A stretch of 34,839 nt of DNA from CBFDCQ01 sp965603355. GTDB taxonomy: Bacteria; Hydrogenedentota; CAZGCA01; CBFDCQ01. The stretch lies in contig CBFDCQ010000031.1 in NCBI GenBank assembly GCA_965603355.1, positions 1 to 34,839 on the forward strand. Reading direction: 5' to 3'. A program made the translations under genes and the position numbers. Every line of letters begins with the position of its first letter. Position 1 is the stretch's first letter. Shown here piece after piece: positions 8,343 through 17,155 of the stretch. The notes under the pieces were generated by a model. It ran no database searches. It was not told the origin of the DNA and saw only the letters and a program-made list of their open reading frames with translations.

Positions 8343-8975
8343 ATGAATATCCTCCTGGAAACCATTCGGACGGTCACAGCATCAAGACAGCGTCTATTCA
8401 ACAGACGCTCGCGTCTAAGCTCCAAAGTCTACGGTCTGTTGTCCACCACCGCCTTGCTTCTTGTTGTGACGGGGTGTGCGGCACTGTCGGACCGGGTGGA
8501 GGTTCCCGAGGAGGCTCTGCAAGAGGCTGCTGTCGCCATCGAGCGGACTGTGGTCGGGGGCGAGGCGTCGGTGGTGCTGAAAGATCAGCCGGAGTTCAAG
8601 GCGCGCTCGCCGGAAATCATGCTGGCAATGATGGGCAGGCAGGCGAGAATAGGCATTGTCACGGAGTTCAAGCGTCAAGGGTACGTCGGCGAGAACGCGC
8701 GGGCGTTGCTCAAGTACGTGAAGAACGCCGCATGCCAGAAGGACTCGACGCTGCACGCCAGGGTGGCGAACGTCATTCTGAGCGAGAATGCCGACCGGTG
8801 GCGGATATACGAGGAGCTGGCACGACTGAACGGTCTGTCGGGCTCCGGCAGGAAAAGCATTCAGGCAGCATTTCACAGGGCGCGCATCGAGCTTGCCCGG
8901 CCCGGCGACATGATCCAGCTCAACACCGGCGCATCCTGGACGAAAAAGGCCGGCGAGGAGTCCGCGGACGAGTAG
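8343..8975 (+). CDS. DUF1318 (YdbL-like) lipoprotein
   Basis: A 210-residue protein. A hydrophobic stretch (LLSTTALLLVVTGC) ends in a lipobox with Cys near residue 45, so it is an outer- or inner-membrane lipoprotein. The signal segment begins late, and the true start may be downstream of 8343, but no better ribosome site was found. The last third (residues about 145-200: SENADRWRIYEELARLNGLS ... IELARPGDMIQ ... GASWTKK) matches the pattern of DUF1318/YdbL, in which N..R...Y.E.A..N is followed by PG..IQ and a final W.KK. In E. coli ydbL is linked to large AsmA-like and YnbE lipid-transport proteins. No such partner is seen here. Function is unknown. Confidence 0.7.
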   Translation: MNILLETIRTVTASRQRLFNRRSRLSSKVYGLLSTTALLLVVTGCAALSDRVEVPEEALQEAAVAIERTVVGGEASVVLKDQPEFKARSPEIMLAMMGRQARIGIVTEFKRQGYVGENARALLKYVKNAACQKDSTLHARVANVILSENADRWRIYEELARLNGLSGSGRKSIQAAFHRARIELARPGDMIQLNTGASWTKKAGEESADE

Positions 8976-9023
8976 TCCGGAACGTCCCGTTCACTGCAAG
9001 ACCCCGAAGAGATGGAGAGATTG

Positions 9024-9482
9024 ATGGGAGATTTCACCCTGAGACCTGCAACGCCCGATGATTACGATTTCCTCTACGACCTGAACCGGTTGGCGTTGGG
9101 AGAGTACGTCGCGCAGATCTCCGGATGGGACGAGGAGTGGGAGCAGCAGAATTTTCGCGAGCGATTCGATCCGGACCGGCGGCAGATCATACGGATCGAC
9201 GACGAGGACGTCGGCGCGTTCGGTTTCTACGCTGACGGCGACCACGTCCTGCTCGACTACCTCGCCATCCTCCCTGAATACCAGCGGCGCGGTATAGGAT
9301 CCAAACTGATCAGTTCTGTCGTCGAGGAGGCGAGGAAGCTCGGCAAACCTGTCCGCGTCCAGGTGCTCAAGACCAATCCCGCCACGGAACTCTACAAACG
9401 ACTCGGTTTCGTCATCACCGGTGAGACCGAACGACATTTCGTAATGAAGTGGTCTCCCAGCCAATCCGGCGAACGCAACTGA
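9024..9482 (+). CDS. GNAT family N-acetyltransferase
   Basis: About 152 residues. It starts with a beta strand (FTLRPATPDDYDFLYDL), as usual for the GNAT fold. Motif A, which binds acetyl-CoA, is LDYLAILPEYQRRGIGSKLISSVVEEARKLG with the Q-R-R-G-I-G turn. Motif B is ATELYKRLGFVITGETERHFVMKW. The substrate cannot be told. The start at 9024 is favoured by GGAGAG 4 bases upstream; an in-frame ATG at 9012 is the other choice. The gene is convergent with the RND pump gene and is followed by a cluster of palindromes. Confidence 0.85.
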   Translation: MGDFTLRPATPDDYDFLYDLNRLALGEYVAQISGWDEEWEQQNFRERFDPDRRQIIRIDDEDVGAFGFYADGDHVLLDYLAILPEYQRRGIGSKLISSVVEEARKLGKPVRVQVLKTNPATELYKRLGFVITGETERHFVMKWSPSQSGERN

Positions 9483-9531
9483 CATCCCGCCCCGACGATA
9501 CTTCCAACACAAAGGCGCAAAGGAATTGTAG

Positions 9532-9711
9532 GGGCAGGTCTCAGACCTGCCCGTCTGTGGCGTGATGACATGACCCGCCTGTGCGTAAGGGCGGTTCGCG
9601 AACCGCCCCTGCATCGACATTCCTCTAACCGCCAGACTCAGAACGGCAGGTAGGCCGGGCATCCTGCCCGGCTTTCGATCCATTGCCCTCTCGGCGGGCA
9701 GTACGCCCGCC
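9532..9711. repeat. Cluster of four short GC-rich palindromes
   Basis: Between two convergent genes lie four inverted repeats. 9532-9552 is GGGCAGGTCT/AGACCTGCCC around one base. 9589-9608 is a perfect 20-bp palindrome centred on TTCGCGAA. 9654-9672 is GCCGGGCA/TGCCCGGC with a 3-base loop. 9693-9711 is GGCGGGC/GCCCGCC with a 5-base loop. Several are edged by GTAGG or CCTACC. The stems differ but the edges and size agree, as in REP/MITE-like intergenic palindromes. They may end or stabilise transcripts from both sides. Confidence 0.8.
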
Positions 9712-9736
9712 CTACCGATGGAGGGGCTCTACCCAT

Positions 9737-12700
9737 TCATCCCACCACGCCTTTGATGCGGCGGGATATGATGGAGTACATGACGGGTACAAGTACGAGA
9801 GTGACGATGGTTGATACGGCGAGGCCGCCGATCACGGTGACGCCGAACGGCTGCCACATCTCGGACCCTTCGCCTCTGGTCAGCACGAGGGGTACCATGG
9901 CGAATATGGTGGTCAAAGCCGTCATCAGCACGGGGCGCAGACGGCGCGTACCGGCGGTTACTATCGCCTCGTGCATGCTCATACCCCGGTGTCTGAGGAT
10001 GTTGGTGTAGTCCACGAGCACGATCGCGTTGTTCACTACGACACCGATGAGCAGTACCAATCCTATAAGAGCTACTATGCTAATCGAGCTGCCGGTTAGC
10101 AGCAGCAGCCATATCGCGCCGGTGAACGCGAACGGGACGGAGAACATTATCACGAACGGTGTCTTGAGCGACTCGAACTGCGACGCCATCACCATGTAGA
10201 CGAGCAACAGTCCTACCACGAGCAACAGCCGGAGCTGCGCAAACGTCTTTGCCTGTTCCTCGACCTGCCCGCCGAACCCCACGGTAACCCCGGCGGGAAT
10301 GTCCAGCTCGGCAATCTCCTTTTCGACTTCCAGCCTTACTTGTCCCAGGGGCTTGGTGGTGCTGGCCTCGACCTTGATCAGCCGCTCGCGGTCCTTCCTG
10401 TCAATCCATATAGGGCCCTGTGCCAGCTTTATCTGCGCTATGTTACTGAGTTTAATGAGGTTACCTGTGATCGACGGTATGGTGATATCGCCTATTTCGT
10501 CCAGCGACGTCCTGTCGCCCGGGCTGAGCCGTAACTGTACGTCAAAGTCGTCGCCTGCGTCCCTGTACTTCGTGGCGTCGTACCCGTAGTAGTTCGCCCG
10601 CACCGTCCTTGCCACAGCGGCGGTACTGACACCCAACTGCGCGGCTTTCTCGCGGTCAACCTCGATCCAGGCCTCCGTGCGGGGCAGCCTTTCGCTGGTC
10701 GCAACGTCAACCGCGCCGTCTATATTCTGTATCCTCGCCTTCAGCTCGTTCGCAATGGCGCTGACCTTCTCCAGATCGTAGCCCTGGATCTCCACGGTCA
10801 GCGGTTTCGAGCCGCCCATGAGGACCTCACGCGCGACAGATCCGACTCTGATGTTGATCTTCTGTACTCCCGGTATCTTGCGCGCCTCCTCCCGCATAAC
10901 GTCGGCGATCTCGTATGCGCTAAGTTGCCGCTGGCTCTTGCTCACCAGCTTGGCGCCGGCCTGGGCTACGTTAGCGCCCTCCGCCATACCGAGAGCGACA
11001 CCTATCTGCTCCTCGCTTTCTCCGACCCACGCGTAGCGGCTTTCGGTTTCTTCCGGGAACAGGTTCACGTACATGTCAGAGAGCTGTACGGCTACCGCCG
11101 CGCTTCGTTCAACCCGGACGCTCTCGTCCAGCTGTACCAGTACCTCAATCTCGCCCGTGTCCACCTCCGGGAACAGCTCGGTACCTATCCGCCGGGCCAT
11201 ACCGAGTGTCAGGATGAACACTGCCGCGAGCACGACGAGAAACGCCGCCCTGTGCCTCAGAGCGAACCGCAGGAGCCTGCCGTAGGCAGTCTCGATCGAG
11301 CCGTACCACGCGTCCGTTGCGGTAGAGCCCTTCTCAGCGCCACGGGTCCCGGCTCTCCGCTTGACGAATCGGGCACCCAACATCGGCGTCATGGTCAACG
11401 ACGCGAACAGCGACGCACCTAAAGTGACGGCGATGATAGCGCCGAGCTGCTTGAACACCACTCCGGCAAGTCCCTTGATGAACACCAGCGGCGCGAATAC
11501 CACGATCGTCGTCAGCGTCGATGCGATGATCGCGGTTCCCACTTCGGCGGCCCCGAACACCGCCGCCTCGGCAGGCCGTTCGCCGCCCTCGACACGGCGT
11601 ATGATGTTCTCGAGCACGACTATCGCGTTGTCCACGACCATGCCGAGACAAACGGACAGGCTCATAAGCGAGATGATGTTTATCGTGTAACCCATGACGT
11701 ACAAAAAGATTAGGCTCACGATCATCGAGAGCGGAATAATGCTGGCTATCATCAAGGTCGGAGGAATTCTCCGCAAGAACACGTACGTGACAACCATAAC
11801 GAGTATTCCCGCCACGCCCAGAGTTCGCGCCAGGTTGCGGATAGACATCAGGATGGTCTCAGAGATGTCCATCGACATCGCGAAGTTTATGTCGGGCGGC
11901 AACGTCTTCTTGATCTCTGCGAGCTTGCGCTTTACGCCCCGGGCGACGGCGACGGTATTGGTGCCGGCCTGCTTCTGAATCATCATCACGACGGCCTCTT
12001 TACCGTTAGCCCAGCCGTACATCTTAGGCTCCTCGAAGCTGTCCTTCACGGAAGCGCAGTCGCGCAGATATATGGGTCTGCCGCCGCGACTTGCCACTAT
12101 CACGTTCCGGATCTCCTCGACGGACTTGAACCTGCCGGGCACCCTGAGATGGTACTCGCGCCGGCCCATCTTGACGCTGCCGGCGGGCAGGTCGAGGTTC
12201 TCCGCCGCAAGCGCCTGCGTTACCTGGTCCAGCGAAAGGTTGAACGCCTCGAGTTTCTCCTTATCGAACTCGACGTTTATCTGGCGGCGCAATCCGCCGT
12301 AGGAGATTATTGCCCCGACACCTCCGACCCTGCGCAATGGGTCGATTATGTCCTCGTCGACGATGTGGTACAGCTGTTTGTAGCTCTCGGTCGCGCCAAT
12401 TGACATGAACATTATCGGCATCATCGAGCTCGTGAATTTGAACAGAAACGGGTCTCTCGCTTCGGGGGCGTGTTTCGCGATCTCCGTTCTCACCATGCCA
12501 AGCCTGTCGCGAATGTCGTTAGCTGCGACATCGAGGTTCGTTCCCCACTTGAAGTAGCAGGTGATTGCCGCGACGTTATCCTTTGCGATGGACATGATGT
12601 GGTCGAGGTTGTTGATGACGCTGAGCGCGTCCTCGAGATGCTCGACAACGTCGTTCTCGACGTCGCTCGCGCTGGCTCCGGGGTAGGGGACAAGCACGCT

Positions 12701-12835
12701 TATGCCGGGTGGCGTGATGTCCGGCAGCATGTCGATGCCTATCCCGGGAAGCGAGATCGCAGCGAAAATGATGAGGGCCGTGAAGACCATAATGATGGTT
12801 ACGGGACGTTTTACAGCGAAAGCAGGAAGGTTCAC
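9737..12835 (-). CDS. RND efflux permease (AcrB/HAE1-type)
   Basis: A 1032-residue inner-membrane proton-driven pump, the usual RND length. The N-terminal helix (FAVKRPVTIIMVFTALIIFA) is followed by a porter domain (DMLPDITPPGISVLVPYPGASASDVENDVVEHLEDAL), helices 2-6, a second porter domain and helices 7-12. The proton-relay helix reads GMVVDNAIVVLENIIRR: the first Asp is kept, while the second Asp of AcrB is Asn here, common in such pumps outside Proteobacteria. The later GVVVNNAIVLVDYTN helix is the paired one. Substrate is unknown; the family is hydrophobic/amphiphilic drug export (HAE1) and not the metal type. The ATG overlaps the adaptor's stop by 4 bases. It is the last gene of the tolC-adaptor-pump operon. 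Confidence 0.95.
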   Translation of the reverse strand: MNLPAFAVKRPVTIIMVFTALIIFAAISLPGIGIDMLPDITPPGISVLVPYPGASASDVENDVVEHLEDALSVINNLDHIMSIAKDNVAAITCYFKWGTNLDVAANDIRDRLGMVRTEIAKHAPEARDPFLFKFTSSMMPIMFMSIGATESYKQLYHIVDEDIIDPLRRVGGVGAIISYGGLRRQINVEFDKEKLEAFNLSLDQVTQALAAENLDLPAGSVKMGRREYHLRVPGRFKSVEEIRNVIVASRGGRPIYLRDCASVKDSFEEPKMYGWANGKEAVVMMIQKQAGTNTVAVARGVKRKLAEIKKTLPPDINFAMSMDISETILMSIRNLARTLGVAGILVMVVTYVFLRRIPPTLMIASIIPLSMIVSLIFLYVMGYTINIISLMSLSVCLGMVVDNAIVVLENIIRRVEGGERPAEAAVFGAAEVGTAIIASTLTTIVVFAPLVFIKGLAGVVFKQLGAIIAVTLGASLFASLTMTPMLGARFVKRRAGTRGAEKGSTATDAWYGSIETAYGRLLRFALRHRAAFLVVLAAVFILTLGMARRIGTELFPEVDTGEIEVLVQLDESVRVERSAAVAVQLSDMYVNLFPEETESRYAWVGESEEQIGVALGMAEGANVAQAGAKLVSKSQRQLSAYEIADVMREEARKIPGVQKINIRVGSVAREVLMGGSKPLTVEIQGYDLEKVSAIANELKARIQNIDGAVDVATSERLPRTEAWIEVDREKAAQLGVSTAAVARTVRANYYGYDATKYRDAGDDFDVQLRLSPGDRTSLDEIGDITIPSITGNLIKLSNIAQIKLAQGPIWIDRKDRERLIKVEASTTKPLGQVRLEVEKEIAELDIPAGVTVGFGGQVEEQAKTFAQLRLLLVVGLLLVYMVMASQFESLKTPFVIMFSVPFAFTGAIWLLLLTGSSISIVALIGLVLLIGVVVNNAIVLVDYTNILRHRGMSMHEAIVTAGTRRLRPVLMTALTTIFAMVPLVLTRGEGSEMWQPFGVTVIGGLAVSTIVTLVLVPVMYSIISRRIKGVVG

Positions 12836-14064
12836 GATACTTCTCCTTCCTCCTCAACCACAGTAACCGGCGTGCCTGTCTGAAGCAATCCGCCGCCCGA
12901 GATCACGACCTGCTCGCCCAGCGCGAGCCCGTCTTCGACAGCGACCCAGTTGCCCTCGCGCAGACCGAGCACCACGTTCTTCTTCTGCGCTTTGCCGCCC
13001 GCAACTGCAAACACGTAGTAGACGCCGGTACCGGACAACCTGTTGAGTGCGTCCATCGGGATGCCGGCCTTGCTCTCCTGTCGGACCTGGAGACGCGCTC
13101 GGGCGGACATACCGGATCTCAGCTGTTTCTCAGGATTAAGGATCTCGACCTCGACGTGGAACGTTCTTGTCGTCGGATCCACGGAGGGATTAACGCGCGT
13201 TACGCTGCCCTCAAATTCTTCGCCGGGATAAGCGTCCACCGATATGAATGCCGGTGTGCCTACTTTCGTCCATGCAAATTCGCCCTCCGGAATATCCGCT
13301 TCGACTTTGACGCGGCTCACATTTACCAAACGAAACAAAACCATCTCCGGCATTATCATATCCGAGACAACCTCTCCGACATTGACGTACTTGCCCACGA
13401 TCACACCGTCAAACGGTGCGCGAACAACCGAGTCGTCCAATCTGGTTTCCGCCGTGCCCAGAGCGGCTTTCGCCTGGTCCACCTGCGCGCGTGCAACGTC
13501 GATATCTTCATCTCGAGCGCCTCTTACAGCCTTGTCGTAGGTTTCCTTGGCGGTCTTGTATTGTGCTTCCGCAGCGTCCAGCCGCGCCTTGGGGATGGAC
13601 TGGGTTTCCCACAGTCCTTTCATCCGATTGTACTCTCGGTCCGCCAGCTCGAACGACGCCTTGGCGGAGGCGATGTCCTCTCTTCTGCTGCCTGCCAGCA
13701 CGCTGGCCAGCGCCGCTTCCGCGGTCGCCACGGCGGCTTCGGCCTGTCTCATGGTGTCGAGAAAGCTCGTCTGCTCGAGCTTAAGAAGGGGGTCGCCTCG
13801 ATTGACCTCGTCGCCTTCCTCGGCATACACCTCCACGACTTTTCCTCCCACCTTGCTGCCAACCTTACTTTCATGGAGAGCGACCAGCGTTCCAAACGTT
13901 CTCACATTGTGCGAGAAGATGCGCTCCTCGACTCTGGAAACCGCCACCGGCACAGTAGCGGTTTCATCCTTATCGGTGGTTACTTCGCCGCCTTTACCGC
14001 ACCCTCCGCCGACAAGCAACGAACAAAGGAGCGCTGCCAAAAAACCCGTGTTTAACGGTCTCAT
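12832..14064 (-). CDS. RND efflux periplasmic adaptor (membrane fusion protein), lipoprotein
   Basis: A 410-residue adaptor joining the RND pump to TolC. The N-terminus holds a lipobox (LLCSLLVGGGC, Cys22), so it is anchored to the inner membrane by lipid. Then follow a beta-barrel/lipoyl half (LHESKVGSKVGGKVVEVYAEEGDEVNRGDPLLKLE), a long coiled-coil hairpin (about residues 110-200, with internal repeats SRREDIASAKASFE / GARDEDIDVARAQVDQAK), the second lipoyl half (DSVVRAPFDGVIVGKYVNVGEVV), and beta-barrel and membrane-proximal domains. It overlaps the pump gene by 4 bases and follows tolC at about 130 bases. Confidence 0.93.
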   Translation of the reverse strand: MRPLNTGFLAALLCSLLVGGGCGKGGEVTTDKDETATVPVAVSRVEERIFSHNVRTFGTLVALHESKVGSKVGGKVVEVYAEEGDEVNRGDPLLKLEQTSFLDTMRQAEAAVATAEAALASVLAGSRREDIASAKASFELADREYNRMKGLWETQSIPKARLDAAEAQYKTAKETYDKAVRGARDEDIDVARAQVDQAKAALGTAETRLDDSVVRAPFDGVIVGKYVNVGEVVSDMIMPEMVLFRLVNVSRVKVEADIPEGEFAWTKVGTPAFISVDAYPGEEFEGSVTRVNPSVDPTTRTFHVEVEILNPEKQLRSGMSARARLQVRQESKAGIPMDALNRLSGTGVYYVFAVAGGKAQKKNVVLGLREGNWVAVEDGLALGEQVVISGGGLLQTGTPVTVVEEEGEVS

Positions 14065-14191
14065 CTTTGTGTAATCCTCTTCAATTGCGGGACCGGGTCT
14101 ACCCGCCCGTCAGTGCGGAATGTCGTCGCCTTTACGTTTGTCCAAGTCCAGCCTAACTCCCTCAAAAGGGGGCGAGATGCTCCCCCTACCT

Positions 14192-15520
14192 CTAATCCTG
14201 CCAGCCGACGCCGATCGCCCTGTTGAGGCGAGCTACGGCGACATTATGTTCGAACAGCGCCTGATTACGGTTCGCCTCGGCGCGCGCCAACGCGTTCTCG
14301 GCGTCCAGCACTTCCGTATTAGTGCCAACACCTTCGCGATACCTTTCCCCTGTCGTCCTGTAGGATTCCTGTGCGCTCGCGACGGCCTTCTCCGAAACCG
14401 CCACGTTCTTTTCTGCTTCGCCCATCTTGAGATATGACTGCCGCACGTCCAACGCGACACTGTTGCGCAGCTTCTCAAGCTCGAGCTCCGTCTGGTCCAG
14501 CTTCGCTGCGGCCTGTGCGACCTGCGCGCGCGTCGCTCCCCAGTTCCACAGAGTCATCGATCCGGAAAGACCGACGGTCCAATGCCAATCCTCATCGAGA
14601 ATCTCCAGCTGGGTGCCTTTCTGCCAATCATACGTGCCTTGTGCGGCCACCGTCGGGAAATAGGCTGCCCGGGCGATGCTAACGTTTCGTGTGGCCATCT
14701 CAACTGCGGCCTCCAATGCCTCGATCTCAGGACGCTGCTCCAGAGCCGCCTGCGTCCCCTCCTCAAGCGAAATCACCGTCGGGACGTACTCCAGGATATC
14801 TTCCACCTGTACCGGCGTCTCCAAGCTTCTGTCCAGGAGGTTGTTGAACGTGCTCTTCGCAAGGTCCACAGCATTCACCGCGCTGTTAAGCTGCTGTTCA
14901 GAGTCTGCCTTCTGAACCTCCGTCCTGAGCAGATCCACGCGAGCCACCAGGCCCGCATCCAGGAACCGCTGGATGTCTTGCAGGTGCGTGTCGAGCAGCT
15001 TGACGCTCTGCTCCGCGACCGCCGCGAACTTCTGCGCGACCAGAATCTGGTAGTATGCCCTCTTGACAAGGAATACCAGCTCGTTCTGAACGGCTTCCAT
15101 CTCGCGTTCGCGGGAGCGCAGCCCCGCGCCGGCCACCTTGTAGCTGTTGTACAACCTGCCGCCGGTGAACAGCGGCTGCTGCGCGGCAAATCCCGCCTGG
15201 TAGCTCTCCGTAGGCATGAAACTGACCTTGTTCGACTGGCCGGGAAGAGCAAAAGGGATCTCGAAGCTTGGCGATTTATCGATGCGTTGATACCTTGCCA
15301 CCGCATCGAACGAGGGGAGAAATGCCGCCCTCGCTTCGCCAAGGGCGTATTGCGCCTCGACAACGCGCCGCTGCGCCACGAGCACATCCTGGTTCTTCTC
15401 CAACGCGATTCTGATCGCCTCGTTCAGCGAAATAGTCCCCTCGCCATCGTCACCTCGAACCCCGGCGAGAGGATGCGCCACAAGAAAACAGAGTATGAAC
15501 ACTGAAACCGTTTTTCTCAT
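14192..15520 (-). CDS. TolC-family outer-membrane efflux protein
   Basis: A 442-residue outer-membrane channel subunit. A Sec signal (MRKTVSVFILCFLVAHPLAGVRG) is followed by two OEP repeats: ISLNEAIRIALEKNQDVLVAQRRVVEAQYAL ... and LEEGTQAALEQRPEIEALEAAVEMATRNVSIARAAYFPTVAAQGTYDW.... The end, GTNTEVLDAENALARAEANRNQALFEHNVAVARLNRAIG, is typical. The start at 15520 has GGAG 7 bases upstream; other ATGs at 15526 and 15547 are in frame but worse placed. It is first in the efflux operon, about 210 bases after a strong promoter. No transcription regulator lies next to it, so control of the pump is not evident. Confidence 0.92.
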   Translation of the reverse strand: MRKTVSVFILCFLVAHPLAGVRGDDGEGTISLNEAIRIALEKNQDVLVAQRRVVEAQYALGEARAAFLPSFDAVARYQRIDKSPSFEIPFALPGQSNKVSFMPTESYQAGFAAQQPLFTGGRLYNSYKVAGAGLRSREREMEAVQNELVFLVKRAYYQILVAQKFAAVAEQSVKLLDTHLQDIQRFLDAGLVARVDLLRTEVQKADSEQQLNSAVNAVDLAKSTFNNLLDRSLETPVQVEDILEYVPTVISLEEGTQAALEQRPEIEALEAAVEMATRNVSIARAAYFPTVAAQGTYDWQKGTQLEILDEDWHWTVGLSGSMTLWNWGATRAQVAQAAAKLDQTELELEKLRNSVALDVRQSYLKMGEAEKNVAVSEKAVASAQESYRTTGERYREGVGTNTEVLDAENALARAEANRNQALFEHNVAVARLNRAIGVGWQD

Positions 15521-15738
15521 TGCCATGCTCCACGACCTTGTCAGCATGCTGCTCTCGGCAGTTTCATGCCCGGTCAGCAGAGGTCAACGTCCGTCGACCA
15601 AAGGCTATTGGCGCGTCTACGCGTTGATTGCGCGACGCCGTTTCTCAATCAGTGAACCCGACGATTCGGAGCCTTGACGCCGAATTTGTAACTACTCCCT
15701 AAATATTCATCTGCCGAATAGTCCACTCTCGAAAGTAT

Positions 15739-15767
15739 ATTATAGCATTGCCCCGGCGGTAAGTCAA
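15739..15767 (-). promoter_or_regulatory. Near-consensus sigma-70 promoter of the efflux operon
   Basis: Minus strand: TTGACT (15767-15762), a 17-base spacer and a perfect TATAAT (15744-15739). It would yield a leader of about 210 bases before the tolC start at 15520. It stands back-to-back with the promoter of the ATP-pyrophosphatase gene. The strength suggests either high constant expression or a repressor site nearby; no clear operator was seen. Confidence 0.7.
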
Positions 15768-15814
15768 GTACTTATTCGGGCTTGTTCCTGCAGTCGCGCA
15801 AGGCGCGTTTGTTC

Positions 15815-15843
15815 TTGACACAACGGGCTGCGTGACAGATACT
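15815..15843 (+). promoter_or_regulatory. Sigma-70 promoter of the DUF71 gene
   Basis: A perfect TTGACA (15815-15820), 17 bases, then GATACT (15838-15843). The transcript would begin near 15850 and have a leader of under 30 bases, ending in AGGAGGT before the GTG start at 15878. The tolC operon promoter points the other way from the same 357-base gap, which has no gene. Confidence 0.6.
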
Positions 15844-15877
15844 TAATCGCGATTGTCGAACATAGGAGGTGGAGTTC

Positions 15878-16558
15878 GTGTCGTCTGTCAAAGTGGTTGC
15901 ATCCTGGAGCGGCGGAAAAGACAGTAGCCTGTCTTGCTACAAGGCGATCTGTGAGGGTTACGACGTCTGCTATCTGCTGAACACGATTTCCGAGGAGTAC
16001 AGGCGGGTACGGTTTCACGGCATGGAGGAAACGCTCATCCGGATGCAGGCCCAGGCGGTCGGAATCCCTTTGCTGCAGAAGGCGACCACGGCCGATGGTT
16101 ACGAGGAGGAATTCAAGGACGCCATTCGCGATGTCATCGCTGAAGGTATAGGCGGCGTAGTGTTCGGCGATATTCATCTGCCGAACGGCCGGGAATGGGC
16201 TGAGAAGATCTGCCGGGATCTCGGCGTCCAGGCAATCGAACCGCTCTGGGGATGCAGTCCTGAGGAGATCCTGTCCGAGTTCATAGAATCGGGTTTTGAG
16301 GCGACTGTCGTCTGTACTCAAGGCGATCTTCTCGGAGAGGAATGGGTCGGCCGCCGCGTGGACAAAGCGTTCCTGAAGGACATACTTGAATGCAAGGATG
16401 TCGATCCCTGTGGAGAGAACGGCGAGTACCACACGTTAGTGACCAACGGACCGCTGTTCAAGAAGCGTGTGGAGATAGTCGAATCTGAGAAAGTGCTCCG
16501 CAGCGGGTACTGGTTCCTGGATATTCGGGAATACCGGTTGGCTCAGAAGAATGCCTGA
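15878..16558 (+). CDS. Dph6/DUF71 family ATP pyrophosphatase
   Basis: A 226-residue adenine-nucleotide alpha hydrolase. The PP-loop SGGKDS (residues 11-16) binds ATP. The family's late motif, CGENGEYHTLVTNGPLF (about residues 185-201), is intact, as is GVVFGDIHLPNGREWAEKICRDLGVQAIEPLW. In eukaryotes and archaea this family amidates diphthine on elongation factor 2. Bacteria lack that modification, so the job here must differ and is not known. The start is a GTG at 15878 with AGGAGGT 7 bases upstream; the frame begins further up at 15869, within that site. It has its own promoter and stands alone. Confidence 0.88.
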   Translation: MSSVKVVASWSGGKDSSLSCYKAICEGYDVCYLLNTISEEYRRVRFHGMEETLIRMQAQAVGIPLLQKATTADGYEEEFKDAIRDVIAEGIGGVVFGDIHLPNGREWAEKICRDLGVQAIEPLWGCSPEEILSEFIESGFEATVVCTQGDLLGEEWVGRRVDKAFLKDILECKDVDPCGENGEYHTLVTNGPLFKKRVEIVESEKVLRSGYWFLDIREYRLAQKNA

Positions 16559-16616
16559 CCTGCGGTCATTCAAGCACAGAGGTCGACCATAGTACGCTTT
16601 TTAGCTACCGCAAGAG

Positions 16617-16645
16617 TTGCCTCTCGAATCGCTGCGTGGTATACT
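16617..16645 (+). promoter_or_regulatory. Sigma-70 promoter of hicBA
   Basis: TTGCCT (16617-16622), 17 bases, then TATACT (16640-16645). The predicted start near 16652 leaves only about 20 bases before the antitoxin gene, nearly all ribosome site (AAGGAAAGGGAG). HicB-type antitoxins often repress their own promoter, but this HicB lacks a visible DNA-binding domain. Confidence 0.6.
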
Positions 16646-16674
16646 GGACGTGAGAAGGAAAGGGAGAAATGTCC

Positions 16675-16902
16675 ATGTCTAAGAAACTCTCCTATAAGGT
16701 GGTACTGGAGCCTTGCGCGGAGGGCGGTTTCACCGTCTATGTCCCTTCACTGCCGGGATGCATCTCGCAGGGAGAAACGCGCCAGGAGGCGCTCGACAAT
16801 ATTAAGGAAGCAATTCTTGCCTGGATTGAAGTTTCCCGCGAGTACGGCGACGCTGTGCCGCCCGGCGATGTGGTCTACGACTTGGTTGAGGTCGAGGTCT
16901 AA
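16675..16902 (+). CDS. hicB: HicB family antitoxin
   Basis: A 75-residue protein with the partial RNase-H-like HicB fold: YKVVLEPCAEGGFTVYVPSLPGCISQGETRQEALDNIKEAILAWIE. It neutralises HicA by binding its active face. It is short and ends without the ribbon-helix-helix or helix-turn-helix domain found in longer HicBs, so direct self-repression is doubtful. The start at 16675 has GGGAG 8 bases upstream; an in-frame ATG at 16669 is too close to that site. It precedes hicA by 2 bases, the antitoxin-first order. Confidence 0.9.
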   Translation: MSKKLSYKVVLEPCAEGGFTVYVPSLPGCISQGETRQEALDNIKEAILAWIEVSREYGDAVPPGDVVYDLVEVEV

Positions 16903-16904
16903 TC

Positions 16905-17129
16905 GTGGGCAAATTGCCGCTCCTCTCGGGAAGAGAGGTTGTGAGGCGTCTTGAGCGAGCTGGGTTCGCAGTGGTGCGACGGACAGGCAGCCATATCATC
17001 CTGAGGAGAGACACACCACCCAAGCTGACACTTACTGTGCCGGACCATAAGGAGTTGAAAAGAGGCACTCTGAAAGCCATCTTGAGGCAGTCACGGATTA
17101 GCGTCGAGCTCTTCAACTCGCTTCAGTAA
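16905..17129 (+). CDS. hicA: HicA family mRNA interferase toxin
   Basis: A 74-residue double-stranded-RNA-binding-like toxin that cleaves mRNA at the ribosome. The catalytic His is H30 in VVRRTGSHIILRR. The start of the family's helix (LSGREVVRRLERAGFAV) and the TVPDHKELKRGTLKAILRQ end are intact, so the toxin looks active. The start is GTG, 2 bases after hicB's stop. A GTG start and coupling to hicB would keep toxin output below antitoxin. Confidence 0.9.
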   Translation: MGKLPLLSGREVVRRLERAGFAVVRRTGSHIILRRDTPPKLTLTVPDHKELKRGTLKAILRQSRISVELFNSLQ

Positions 17130-17155
17130 TTGCGAAACACCCATTTCCGACCGGT

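Noticed and set aside
9483..9736. The palindrome array considered as a CRISPR array.
   Set aside because: The units differ in sequence and spacing, and no identical repeats with unique spacers or cas genes are present.
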